From assembly GCA_919901745.1 (NCBI GenBank), contig CAKKPP010000028.1, forward strand, positions 1 through 51,356: 51,356 nucleotides of DNA, read 5' to 3'. Position 1 is the stretch's first letter. The number at the start of each line of letters is the position of its first letter. Below the pieces are notes generated by a model. That model did no database searches. It was not told the origin of the DNA and saw only the letters and a list, made by a program, of their open reading frames with translations. Source of the stretch: Chloroflexota bacterium (GTDB lineage Bacteria; Chloroflexota; Limnocylindria; Limnocylindrales; CSP1-4). Below are positions 16,454 to 23,815 of this stretch, piece after piece. A program made the position numbers and the translations under genes.

Positions 16454-17794
16454 GTGACCGAGCGGACCATCCTGCACGTCGACCTCGACGCGTTCTTCGC
16501 GGCGGTCGAGCAGCGTGACCGTCCGGAGCTCCGCGGCCGGCCGGTGATCGTGGGCGGTGGCGGCCCCTCGGATCGGGGCGTGGTCAGCGCGGCCAGCTAT
16601 GAGGCCCGCCGCTTTGGCGTTCACTCCGCGATGCCGCTCCGGCAGGCGGGGCGGCTCTGTCCCGATGGCGTCTTCCTTCCGGTCGACGGGGCGAAGTACG
16701 GGGCGGTGAGCGGCGAGGTCATGGCGATCCTCCGGCGGTTCACGCCGCTGGTGGAGCCCGTGTCGATCGATGAGGCGTTCCTCGATGTCACGGGGTCGCG
16801 GGCACTGTTCGGCGACGGGCCGACGATCGGCAGCGCGATCCGGGAGGCCATCCGCAGCGAGATCCGCTTGACGGCGTCAGTCGGCGTGGCCACCACGAAG
16901 CTGGTCGCCAAGGTCGCCTCCGACCTGCGCAAGCCGGACGCGCTCGTCGTGGTTCCCGCGGGCGACGAGGCGGCGTTCCTGGCGCCCCTCGCGATCGGGC
17001 GGCTGTGGGGCGTGGGCGAGCAGACCGCAGCAGCCCTCGCGGAGTACGGGGTGCGGACGATCGGTGACCTCGCGGCGCTGCCGTCCGATCTCCTCGTTCG
17101 CCGCTTTGGCAAGCACGGGGCGTCGCTCGCGGATCGTGCCCGCGGGATCGACGCCGACCGGGTGGTGGGACGCGAAGCCGGGAAGTCGATCGGCCACGAG
17201 CACACGTTCGATGTCGACACCTCGGATGCGGACGCGATCGAGCGCACGCTCCTCGCGATGGCCGACGGGGTGGCCGCCCGGCTGCGCGCCTCGCAGGTGA
17301 AGGCGGCGACGATCACCGTCAAGATCCGCGACTCGACGTTCCGCACGATCACTCGACAGCGGACGCTGTCGGAACCGACGGATCTCACGGAGCCGATCTG
17401 GCGCGCCGCCCTGGACCTCGCCCGGCCAGAGGTTCGCGGACACCGGATTCGGCTGCTCGGCGTGACGGCCTCGGGGCTCGGCGAGCGCGACCAGCTCGCG
17501 CTGTTTCCCGCCGAAGAGCCACGTCGACGCCGCGCGACGGAGGCCGCGGACGCGATCCGGCAGCGGTTCGGCGATCGAGCCGTCACGCGGGCGCGGCTGC
17601 TGCGCGCGGCGCTGCCGATGCCGTTCGAGCGGGACCCGACGACCGCTCCCGAGCGCCGCATGCCTCGAACGACCGAACCGATCGACGATGTCGCGGTCGA
17701 ACCCTACCCCGGCGATTCCGAGCTTGACGATCGCTCCGACGACCCGGATGACGGCCAGGACGTGGCCGCCGACCCATCCCCGCCCGACGACTGA
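16454..17794 (+). CDS. dinB: DNA polymerase IV (Y family)
   Basis: The 446-residue translesion polymerase has ILHVDLDAFFAAVEQ (first metal-binding Asp), the SIDEAFLDV catalytic motif, VATTKLVAKVAS and a little-finger domain. A beta-clamp motif DQLALF lies near residue 350, followed by an unusual acidic, probably disordered tail of about 90 residues. GTG start, 24 nt after rplI. No SOS box lies directly upstream; a strong SOS promoter lies just downstream instead, before the next gene. Confidence 0.93.
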   Translation: MTERTILHVDLDAFFAAVEQRDRPELRGRPVIVGGGGPSDRGVVSAASYEARRFGVHSAMPLRQAGRLCPDGVFLPVDGAKYGAVSGEVMAILRRFTPLVEPVSIDEAFLDVTGSRALFGDGPTIGSAIREAIRSEIRLTASVGVATTKLVAKVASDLRKPDALVVVPAGDEAAFLAPLAIGRLWGVGEQTAAALAEYGVRTIGDLAALPSDLLVRRFGKHGASLADRARGIDADRVVGREAGKSIGHEHTFDVDTSDADAIERTLLAMADGVAARLRASQVKAATITVKIRDSTFRTITRQRTLSEPTDLTEPIWRAALDLARPEVRGHRIRLLGVTASGLGERDQLALFPAEEPRRRRATEAADAIRQRFGDRAVTRARLLRAALPMPFERDPTTAPERRMPRTTEPIDDVAVEPYPGDSELDDRSDDPDDGQDVAADPSPPDD

Positions 17795-17857
17795 ACCGTT
17801 CGCGAGCCGTGACAGGCTAGCTGACACGGCCCCGCACGAACGTGGCCTTGAACCCAC

Positions 17858-17886
17858 TTGACATCGAACATCTGTTCGGTCATTGT
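17858..17886 (+). promoter_or_regulatory. SOS-regulated promoter for the DUF6504-type gene
   Basis: TTGACA (17858-17863) and CATTGT (17881-17886) are spaced exactly 17 nt. The spacer is almost filled by CGAACATCTGTTCG, a Gram-positive-type LexA box. LexA bound here would block RNA polymerase directly. Confidence 0.65.
17865..17878. promoter_or_regulatory. LexA (SOS) box 1
   Basis: CGAACATCTGTTCG matches the CGAAC-N4-GTTCG pattern of Bacillus/actinobacterial-type SOS boxes in full. It lies between the -35 and -10 of the promoter. Confidence 0.7.
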
Positions 17887-17898
17887 GCGGCAATCAAT

Positions 17899-17912
17899 CG
17901 AACAGACGTTCT
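17899..17912. promoter_or_regulatory. LexA (SOS) box 2
   Basis: CGAACAGACGTTCT matches the same pattern with one terminal mismatch. Its centre is 34 bp downstream of box 1, near the expected transcription start. Two boxes could allow cooperative or tight repression. Confidence 0.6.
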
Positions 17913-17964
17913 GTCGCCGAGTGCCCCGGCCGACGCCAACACTGCCCCCTGGAAGGAGCCCATG

Positions 17965-18234
17965 ATGGCGATGGTTCGAGTCGACCCGGTTCAGGTTCGG
18001 GTCCGTACGGATTGGTTCAACGGGACGCCACGCGAGGTCACCTGGGGTGCGCGCGTGTTCCCGATCACGCGCGTCGTCGGCGTCCGCGAAGAGTCCGCGG
18101 CCTTCCCGATCGTGTCCGGCCCCCGGACGGTGTTCGAGGTCGCCACGAGGCAGGCTCGCCTCACCCTCACCTACCGGCACCGAACGCGGCGCTGGACCAT
18201 CGATGGGCTCGAGGACCTTCGGCCCGCGGCCTGA
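17965..18234 (+). CDS. DUF6504-type small protein, predicted SOS-inducible
   Basis: The 89-residue soluble protein has the core VRVRTDWFNGTPREVTWG, FEVATRQARLTLTY and RTRRWTID. I recall this pattern from DUF6504-type proteins found beside translesion polymerase genes in actinobacteria; its function is unknown. AAGGAG lies 6 nt before the ATG at 17965; ATG codons at 17962 and 17971 are alternatives. It follows dinB but has its own promoter with two SOS boxes, so it should respond to DNA damage. The small beta-rich fold could bind the polymerase or DNA; that is inference. Confidence 0.65.
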   Translation: MAMVRVDPVQVRVRTDWFNGTPREVTWGARVFPITRVVGVREESAAFPIVSGPRTVFEVATRQARLTLTYRHRTRRWTIDGLEDLRPAA

Positions 18235-18395
18235 GGTCCTCCCCCGGCTGGGCGGTCTCCTCCACCTCCCGGCGACGTCGGTGTGGACGGGGCGGGCGCG
18301 CCGGTACCGCGCTCGCCCCGGCCCCGACGGAAGGGTTGGCAGCTCTCGGCGTCGCCCGAGTCCCCGGGGTGGCTGCCCGGACGGCAGCAGGCCCG

Positions 18396-18401
18396 TACAA
18401 T
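18396..18401 (+). promoter_or_regulatory. -10 box (TACAAT) for the cyclodeaminase-folD pair
   Basis: TACAAT lies 7 nt before the GTG start of the cyclodeaminase gene. Transcription would start at or next to the start codon, giving a leaderless mRNA. Confidence 0.55.
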
Positions 18402-18408
18402 CAGCCTC

Positions 18409-19089
18409 GTGCAGGATGTCGCGCCCGATCCGTCCTTTCGCGACCTGACCGTACGCTCCTTTGTGGATCTCCTCGCGTCGTCGGCGCCCGTACCCGGCGG
18501 AGGCAGCGCGTCGGCGATCGCGGCAAGCCTGGGAGCCGGCCTGGTCGCGATGGTCGCCCGTTTGTCGGAGGGGCGCCCGCGCTACGCCGATCACGCCGAC
18601 GTTCACGCGACCGCGAAGGCGCGCGGCGTCGAGCTCACGGAGCGCCTGCTTGGGCTCGCCGAGGAGGACGCGGTCGCGTACGGAGCCTACGCAGCTGCGC
18701 TGAAGCTGCCCCGCGACACACCCGAGCAGCAGGCAGCGCGATCGCAGGCGGTGCAGGTCGCCGCGCGCGGTGCCGCAGACGTGCCGTTGCGCTGCATGGA
18801 GGCGTGCCTCGAACTGATTGCAGCCGCCGAGTTGCTCGCCGGCCGCAGCAACGTCAACGCGGCCAGCGACTTGCATGTTGCCGCCCTTCTTGGGGAGGCC
18901 GCCGCTCGGGGTGCTGCGGCAAACGTGCGGATCAACCTCCCGGCGATCGGCGATGCGTCCCACGCGGCCACGGCGACCGCGCGCGTCGACGCGCTCCTCT
19001 CGGACACGGCTCGGCTCGCCGCACGAGTCCACCAGCTCGTCGCCTCCGGCGCCGCGCAGCCTCCGCTACCGCCGGGAAACCTCGCATGA
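18409..19089 (+). CDS. Cyclodeaminase/methenyl-THF cyclohydrolase family protein (FtcD C-domain/FchA-like)
   Basis: The 226-residue helical protein carries the family signature SFVDLLASSAPVPGGGSASA and later SNVNAASDLHVAALLGEAA. Members either convert 5-formimino-THF to 5,10-methenyl-THF plus ammonia, or hydrolyse methenyl-THF to 10-formyl-THF (FchA). Its TGA overlaps the folD ATG, so the two are made together. Because FolD here lacks the cyclohydrolase Lys, this protein probably supplies that step. It could also serve histidine breakdown, since the separate ftcD at 42413 lacks a cyclodeaminase domain. GTG start is placed 7 nt after TACAAT. Confidence 0.85.
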   Translation: MQDVAPDPSFRDLTVRSFVDLLASSAPVPGGGSASAIAASLGAGLVAMVARLSEGRPRYADHADVHATAKARGVELTERLLGLAEEDAVAYGAYAAALKLPRDTPEQQAARSQAVQVAARGAADVPLRCMEACLELIAAAELLAGRSNVNAASDLHVAALLGEAAARGAAANVRINLPAIGDASHAATATARVDALLSDTARLAARVHQLVASGAAQPPLPPGNLA

Positions 19090-20036
19090 GTGACGGCACC
19101 GCACGTGATGGCGCGACGCGCGACGGGGCGACGCTCGATGGCGCCGCACGCGTCGGCCCGGCCCGGATCCTCGACGGAACGTCGATCGCAACGGAATTCA
19201 AGGCTGTGATCCGCTCGGACGTCGCGGCGTTCGTGGCGCGCTACGGGCGGGTGCCGGCACTCGCCGTGGTAGCGGCCGGATCCGATGCGCCGTCGATGGT
19301 CTATCTCCGCCAGATCCTGAAGAGTTGTGAGACGGTCGGGATCGAGGGGCGCCTCATCGAGCTCGGCGACGACACGACGCCCACGAGTCTGGCCGCCGCC
19401 GTCGCCACGTTGAACGCCGATCCGCAGATCGCGGGGATCATCGTGCAGATGCCGTTGCCCCGGGGACTTCCCCTTCGAGCGGTCATCGACGTGATCGACC
19501 CGGTCAAGGACATCGACGGGATTCATCCGCTCAACGCCGGCCTCCTCCGGCTCGGCTATGACGGCTTTCTGCCGGCCACCGCACATGCCGCCGTGGAGAT
19601 GCTGCGGCGCTCGGATATCCCGATTGCCGGACGGACGGCCGTCGTGATCGGTCGTTCGGCTGTGGTTGGGATGCCCGCGGCATTCCTCCTGGTCAAGGCC
19701 GACGCAACCGTGACCGTCTGCCACTCGAAGACGGTCAATCTCGCCGAGCACGTCCGTCGCGCCGACATCGTCGTGACCGCGGCCGGTCACCCGGGCCTGA
19801 TCACGGGCTCGATGTTGAAGCCCGGCGCGGTGGTCATCGACGTCGGAATCAACGTGGTCGGCGGTCGGCTGGTCGGCGATGTCGACTTTGCGTCGGCCAG
19901 CACGGTTGCGTCGGCGATCACGCCGGTGCCGGGTGGCGTGGGACCATTGACGAACGCACTGCTGCTGAGCCACCTGATCGCGGCGGCACGCCGCCAGGCG
20001 GGCGAAGTGGTCCCGACTGGCGTTCGCTCCACCTGA
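19086..20036 (+). CDS. folD: FolD-family methylene-THF dehydrogenase, cyclohydrolase Lys replaced
   Basis: The 316-residue protein matches FolD throughout: IIVQMPLPRGLP, VKDIDGIHPLNAG (with the conserved Asp), VIGRSAVVGMP (NAD(P) site) and ITPVPGGVGPLT. In Escherichia coli FolD the motif YVASKRK holds the essential cyclohydrolase Lys54; here it reads YLRQILK, so that position (residue 77) is Ile while the Tyr and the second Lys remain. Dehydrogenase activity should persist but cyclohydrolase activity is probably lost. The N-terminus has a 25-residue extension of DGAT-like repeats. Start overlaps the upstream stop as ATGA. Confidence 0.9.
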   Translation: MSDGTARDGATRDGATLDGAARVGPARILDGTSIATEFKAVIRSDVAAFVARYGRVPALAVVAAGSDAPSMVYLRQILKSCETVGIEGRLIELGDDTTPTSLAAAVATLNADPQIAGIIVQMPLPRGLPLRAVIDVIDPVKDIDGIHPLNAGLLRLGYDGFLPATAHAAVEMLRRSDIPIAGRTAVVIGRSAVVGMPAAFLLVKADATVTVCHSKTVNLAEHVRRADIVVTAAGHPGLITGSMLKPGAVVIDVGINVVGGRLVGDVDFASASTVASAITPVPGGVGPLTNALLLSHLIAAARRQAGEVVPTGVRST

Positions 20037-20054
20037 GATTCGCTCCACCTGAGA
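20023..20054. repeat. 16-bp perfect tandem duplication over the folD stop
   Basis: The 16-mer TTCGCTCCACCTGAGA is present at 20023-20038 and again at 20039-20054. The first copy contains the folD TGA. It is probably a replication-slippage product with no effect on the protein. Confidence 0.85.
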
Positions 20055-20151
20055 CTCGAAGCCGGTGACGGTGTGCGGTGCGAACTTGATTGCGGCGGAC
20101 GTTCAGGCGGGCGAGAACCCAGATTCCGGCCTGTTGGGCCACCTTGATGGG

Positions 20152-20179
20152 TTGACATCGAGTTAAGAGACCTTAGCCT
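20152..20179 (+). promoter_or_regulatory. Putative promoter of the amt operon
   Basis: TTGACA (20152-20157) and TAGCCT (20174-20179) are spaced 16 nt, about 70 nt upstream of the amt ATG. This leaves an untranslated leader, unlike most genes here. The leader ends in a GGCAGGAGAGAGG ribosome-binding site. Confidence 0.55.
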
Positions 20180-20251
20180 AAGTTCTACCGAGAGGGGAAA
20201 GCGGAGCGTGCGTCCTCGCATTCCCTCTACTGGCAGGAGAGAGGGCTAGGT

Positions 20252-21673
20252 ATGACCGACTTACCAAGTGCGCTCAACACCCTGTTCACCGAGTTTTACT
20301 ACTGGGTGACCGTGGTGATGATGTTCCTGATCCACGCCGGGTTCGCCACGTACGAGGTGGGCGTCGCCCGCCCGAAGAACGCGATCAAGACGCTCTCCAA
20401 GAACATCATGGTCATCCCGGTGGTGACGGTGACGTTCTTCTTCTTTGGTTGGTGGATCTACTTCGCGTTCGTCAACGGGCCGTTCATCAACAACGGCATG
20501 GGCCTGCCGGAGTCGGCCAACATCTTCTATGCCTGGTCGGACATCATGGGTCCGAATCTCCAGGACCGGATCACGGGCGTGTTCTGGGCAGCCTTCCTGC
20601 TGTTCTCGTGGACCGCCGCGTCGATCATCTCGGGCGCCACGATCGAGCGGATCCGCGTCGGGGCGTTCCTGGTCATCGCGGTGATGATCGGTTCGGTCAC
20701 GTGGATCATCGATGCCGCGTGGGGCTGGTCCCCGGCCGGCTGGATGGTCCAGCTTCTCGGCTACCACGACGCCTACGCGTCGGGTGTCATCCACGCCATC
20801 GCCGGCGGCACCGCCCTGGGCGTGCTGCTTGTCCTGGGTCGTCGCGCCGGTCGTTTCGGCGCCGACGGTGAGCCGCGGGTCATCAAGCCGCACAACGTCT
20901 GGATGACGTCACTCGGCCTGCTGCTCATCTACACCGGGTTCTGGGGCTTCTACGCCGCCTGCAACATCCCGGTCTGGGACATCGGCGGCGATGCCGGGCC
21001 GTTCTTCTCGGCCACCAACATCTACCTCATGCCGACGACCCTGTCGGCCATCACGTTCAACTTCCTCATGTCCCTGGCCGGCGGCATGATGGCCGGTTAC
21101 CTGATCAGCAAGGGCGACGTCTACTGGACCCTGTCCGGCGGCCTGGCCGGGATCATTTCGGCATCGGCCGGAAACGACCTGTATCACCCGATCCAGGCCA
21201 TGATCATCGGCGGCGTCGTCGTGGTGATCATCTACAAGGCCCATTACTACGTCGAACGCCGCTGGAAGCTCGATGACGCCGTGGGCGCCGTCGCGGTCCA
21301 CGGCTACGCCGGGTTCCTGGGCGTCGTCATCGCCGGGTTCCTCCTGTGGGGCTATCCGGCGGCGGCTCCGATCGAGGGCTCTGCCGCACCGTGGTTCGGC
21401 GTGACGCCGGACGGCTTCCCGGCCGTCAATCCCATCGGCAACTTCCTCGGCGCGATCATCATGTTCGGTGTTCTCGGGTTCATCCCCGGGTACATTGCAG
21501 CACGGGTGCTCGACGCCATGAAGTTGCTCCGCGTTCCGCCGGAGATCGAGCTCGCCGGGCTCGACGCGTTCGGAGCGGCCGGTGACCTCTACCCGTACTT
21601 CGCTCACGTGGAGACGGACTACGAGTCGACCGAGCGCGCAGAAGCAGCAGACTTCCTGAGCGGCCGATCATGA
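20252..21673 (+). CDS. amt: Ammonium/methylammonium transporter (Amt family)
   Basis: The 473-residue protein has about eleven membrane helices. The AmtB-critical Asp and first pore His appear with correct spacing in HDAYASGVIHAIAGG, and the second pore His in AVAVHGYAGFLG. It differs clearly from standard AmtB sequences in the helix-1 and central regions and has a C-terminal tail of about 50 residues. Standing at the head of an N-methylglutamate gene set, it probably imports methylammonium as well as or instead of ammonium. No glnB/glnK regulator is adjacent; a small one-helix protein follows instead. Confidence 0.88.
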   Translation: MTDLPSALNTLFTEFYYWVTVVMMFLIHAGFATYEVGVARPKNAIKTLSKNIMVIPVVTVTFFFFGWWIYFAFVNGPFINNGMGLPESANIFYAWSDIMGPNLQDRITGVFWAAFLLFSWTAASIISGATIERIRVGAFLVIAVMIGSVTWIIDAAWGWSPAGWMVQLLGYHDAYASGVIHAIAGGTALGVLLVLGRRAGRFGADGEPRVIKPHNVWMTSLGLLLIYTGFWGFYAACNIPVWDIGGDAGPFFSATNIYLMPTTLSAITFNFLMSLAGGMMAGYLISKGDVYWTLSGGLAGIISASAGNDLYHPIQAMIIGGVVVVIIYKAHYYVERRWKLDDAVGAVAVHGYAGFLGVVIAGFLLWGYPAAAPIEGSAAPWFGVTPDGFPAVNPIGNFLGAIIMFGVLGFIPGYIAARVLDAMKLLRVPPEIELAGLDAFGAAGDLYPYFAHVETDYESTERAEAADFLSGRS

Positions 21674-21707
21674 CTGGCGACCGACGGGCAGCGAAGGGAG
21701 ATGGACG

Positions 21708-21989
21708 TTGAAAACCGGACTTGACTCGTTCAACAACCCCGCGGACATCGGTCCGCTCTATCCCTTCGTCGGGACCGAGGTCATCCTCGTGGTCATCGGC
21801 GTGATCGTCTGGCTGGCCTGGCACTATCTCCAGACCCGCCAGGAGTCCACCGAGGACGACGAGGGCGTCCAAAAGTTCCACGAGGTCGGCAAGGACCGTG
21901 TGCTGTTTCACGGTGGCACGGCCCGGATCGCCCGCGAGGACGAACTGCACGGCCACACCGAGCAGGGTGCTCCCCACCAGATGGACTGA
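21708..21989 (+). CDS. Small single-helix membrane protein linked to Amt
   Basis: The 93-residue protein has a short N-terminal segment, one membrane helix (EVILVVIGVIVWLAWHYLQ, about 24-42), and a charged, His-containing cytoplasmic tail. The TTG start is chosen because AAGGGAG lies about 8 nt upstream. It sits 34 nt after amt and before a strong terminator, so it belongs to the same transcript. I recognise no family. A role as an Amt accessory or regulatory subunit is an inference from position alone. Confidence 0.65.
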   Translation: MKTGLDSFNNPADIGPLYPFVGTEVILVVIGVIVWLAWHYLQTRQESTEDDEGVQKFHEVGKDRVLFHGGTARIAREDELHGHTEQGAPHQMD

Positions 21990-22011
21990 ACCTCTCCGAG
22001 GGGAGGAATCG

Positions 22012-22041
22012 AAACGGCCGGCGAGCAATCGCCGGCCGTTT
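22012..22041. terminator. Bidirectional terminator between amt operon and regulator
   Basis: A 13-bp perfect stem (22012-22024 with 22029-22041) has a GCAA loop and AAA/TTT flanks on both sides. It can end the amt operon on the plus strand and the convergent regulator gene on the minus strand. Confidence 0.8.
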
Positions 22042-22056
22042 GCGTTGCCGGCGATC

Positions 22057-22719
22057 TCAGCCGGGGCGATCCGCTCCCGATTCCCGATCCGGCTCCACCG
22101 TGATCGACAGGAACCGGATCGGCAACTCCGTGAGCGCCTCGGGGCCGTGGGCCACGGTGCCGTCCAGGAGCAGCGAATCGCCGGGTTCGAGTTCGTACGT
22201 GTGCCGCCCGAAGCGATAGGTGAGCCTGCCGTCGAGCATGTACAGGAACTCGACCCCTTCATGCTGGAACAGCGGGAAGGTCTCGCTCGCCTTGACCAGG
22301 GTGACCAGGAACGGATGAAGTCGACGCTGCGGCCCCTTGGGTGCGGCCAGGAGCGTGTAGCGGTGGCCGTGGCGAGTCCCCTCGCGCACAAGCTCGATCC
22401 CGGTTCCCGCCTTCACGAACGACGCATCGCGTTCCTCCTCGAACCCGCGAAAGAACGTCGTGATCGGGACTTCGAGCGCTTGGGACAGTCGTGCAAGGGT
22501 GCGCAGGCTGGGTGACGTCTGGGCGTTCTCGACCTTCGAGATCATCCCGAGGGACAGCCCGGAGCGCGCGGCGACCTCCTGGAGGGTCAGCCCCAACCGG
22601 CGTCGTTCGTCGCGAACCCGGTCGCCGATCGCATGGTTGATGGCCAGCTCGAGGAACTCGGCCGGATCATCGCCAATCGGCGTGGACGGCATTCCATCGT
22701 GCAACGGCAGAGTTCCCAC
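22057..22719 (-). CDS. XRE-family regulator with C-terminal cupin domain
   Basis: The 220-residue protein has an XRE helix-turn-helix (LGLTLQEVAARSGLSLGMIS, SKVENAQTSPSLRTLARLS, about 42-80) and a cupin domain (about 145-210; HEGVEFLYMLDGRLTYRFG, LEPGDSLLLDG). Such proteins regulate amino-acid, polyamine and methylamine-type catabolism and sense small ligands in the cupin. It is divergent from the mgs genes and convergent to amt, so it is the obvious candidate regulator of the whole set. TACGAT (22728-22733) lies 8 nt before the GTG, implying a leaderless transcript; an ATG at 22692 is an alternative start. Confidence 0.85.
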   Translation of the reverse strand: MGTLPLHDGMPSTPIGDDPAEFLELAINHAIGDRVRDERRRLGLTLQEVAARSGLSLGMISKVENAQTSPSLRTLARLSQALEVPITTFFRGFEEERDASFVKAGTGIELVREGTRHGHRYTLLAAPKGPQRRLHPFLVTLVKASETFPLFQHEGVEFLYMLDGRLTYRFGRHTYELEPGDSLLLDGTVAHGPEALTELPIRFLSITVEPDRESGADRPG

Positions 22720-22769
22720 TGTGCGGCATCGTACCGCAGCCCCTCGCCCGTCCGATCGCGCGTTCCAGG

Positions 22770-22798
22770 TTGCGCCTCATCCCTGACCCCTCTATCAT
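22770..22798 (+). promoter_or_regulatory. Putative promoter of the mgs-mgd operon
   Basis: TTGCGC (22770-22775) and TATCAT (22793-22798) are spaced 17 nt in the divergent interval between the regulator and mgsA. This interval (22720-22882) is the likely binding region for the XRE-cupin protein, but no clear palindromic operator was found. Confidence 0.5.
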
Positions 22799-22882
22799 CC
22801 GTCTCACCTGTGAGTGGAACCGGTCCGCGTGGTTGGGCGAAACTCCGGGCAGAATTTTCTTCACCGTGGAGCGAGACGACAC

Positions 22883-23815
22883 ATGTGCGGGATCGCCGGA
22901 TACCTCGACAAGCGGACCCCGAACGCACCCCTTGGCCAGACGATGCTGGTCATGCTCAACTCCCTCGGACAGCGCGGCCCGGACTCGGCGGGGATGGCCC
23001 TGTTCGGGCCTGCAAACCCGTTCGGCGAGGTTTGCCTGATCAAGCTGCCCGAGCGCCAGGATCCCGACGCGGCCGAGCGGCGACTGACGGAGCGCCTCCA
23101 GGGTCTTGCGACCGTCAGCGAGCGGCGGCGGATCGGCGACGTGGTGCGGTTGGTTGTCGACCGGTCGGCCGGCGTGCGCGACTTCTGCTCGGCCATCGAG
23201 CGCCGCGACGACGGGTTTGAGGTCCTCAGCCTTGGTCGATCGATCGAGTTGAGCAAGCAGGTCGGCGAGCCCGGCAACCTCGATCGGACGTTCGACGTGA
23301 GTGCGTTCCGCGGCAGCCACGGGATCGGTCACACCCGACTCTCGACGGAGAGCAAGGTGGACCTGTCGCACTCCCAGCCGTTCTGGGCCCGCGGGATCCC
23401 GGATCTCGCCACGGTTCACAACGGCCACATCACCAACTACGACCGACTGCGTCGGATCTACGAACAGCGCGGGCTGCGCTTCTTCAGCGAGAACGACTCG
23501 GAGGTGATCGCGGTCTATCTCGCCGATCAGCTCGACAAGGGACTCTCGCTCGGCGACGCGGTCGCGCAGTCGCTCGACGACTTCGACGGCAGCTTCAGCT
23601 ACCTGGTGGCCACGCCCTCGGAATTCGGTTACGCGCGGGACCCGTTCGCGCTGAAGCCGATGATCATCGTCGAGACCCCCGACTACGTTGCCGTGGCCAA
23701 CGAGGAGATCGCGATCCGCTCGGCGCTCGGGCCCGCCGGCGTTGCGCGCGAGCCGAGTGGTCATGTCTATCGGCTCTGGAAGGTCGGCAGCGAGGTCGCC
23801 GATGCCGCCGCTTGA
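22883..23815 (+). CDS. mgsA: N-methylglutamate synthase subunit A-like, class II glutamine amidotransferase
   Basis: The 310-residue Ntn-hydrolase starts MCGIAGYLD, so Cys2 becomes the N-terminal nucleophile after Met removal; this fixes the start at 22883. Other motifs: LGQRGPDSAGMALFG, IGHTRLSTESKVDLSHSQPF and VHNGHITNYDRLR. It resembles the GlxB/MgsA protein that hydrolyses the amide of glutamine, or here gamma-glutamylmethylamide, and passes the amine to the synthase. It overlaps the next gene by 14 nt. GlxB of rhizobia is the alternative name for the same family. Confidence 0.85.
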   Translation: MCGIAGYLDKRTPNAPLGQTMLVMLNSLGQRGPDSAGMALFGPANPFGEVCLIKLPERQDPDAAERRLTERLQGLATVSERRRIGDVVRLVVDRSAGVRDFCSAIERRDDGFEVLSLGRSIELSKQVGEPGNLDRTFDVSAFRGSHGIGHTRLSTESKVDLSHSQPFWARGIPDLATVHNGHITNYDRLRRIYEQRGLRFFSENDSEVIAVYLADQLDKGLSLGDAVAQSLDDFDGSFSYLVATPSEFGYARDPFALKPMIIVETPDYVAVANEEIAIRSALGPAGVAREPSGHVYRLWKVGSEVADAAA

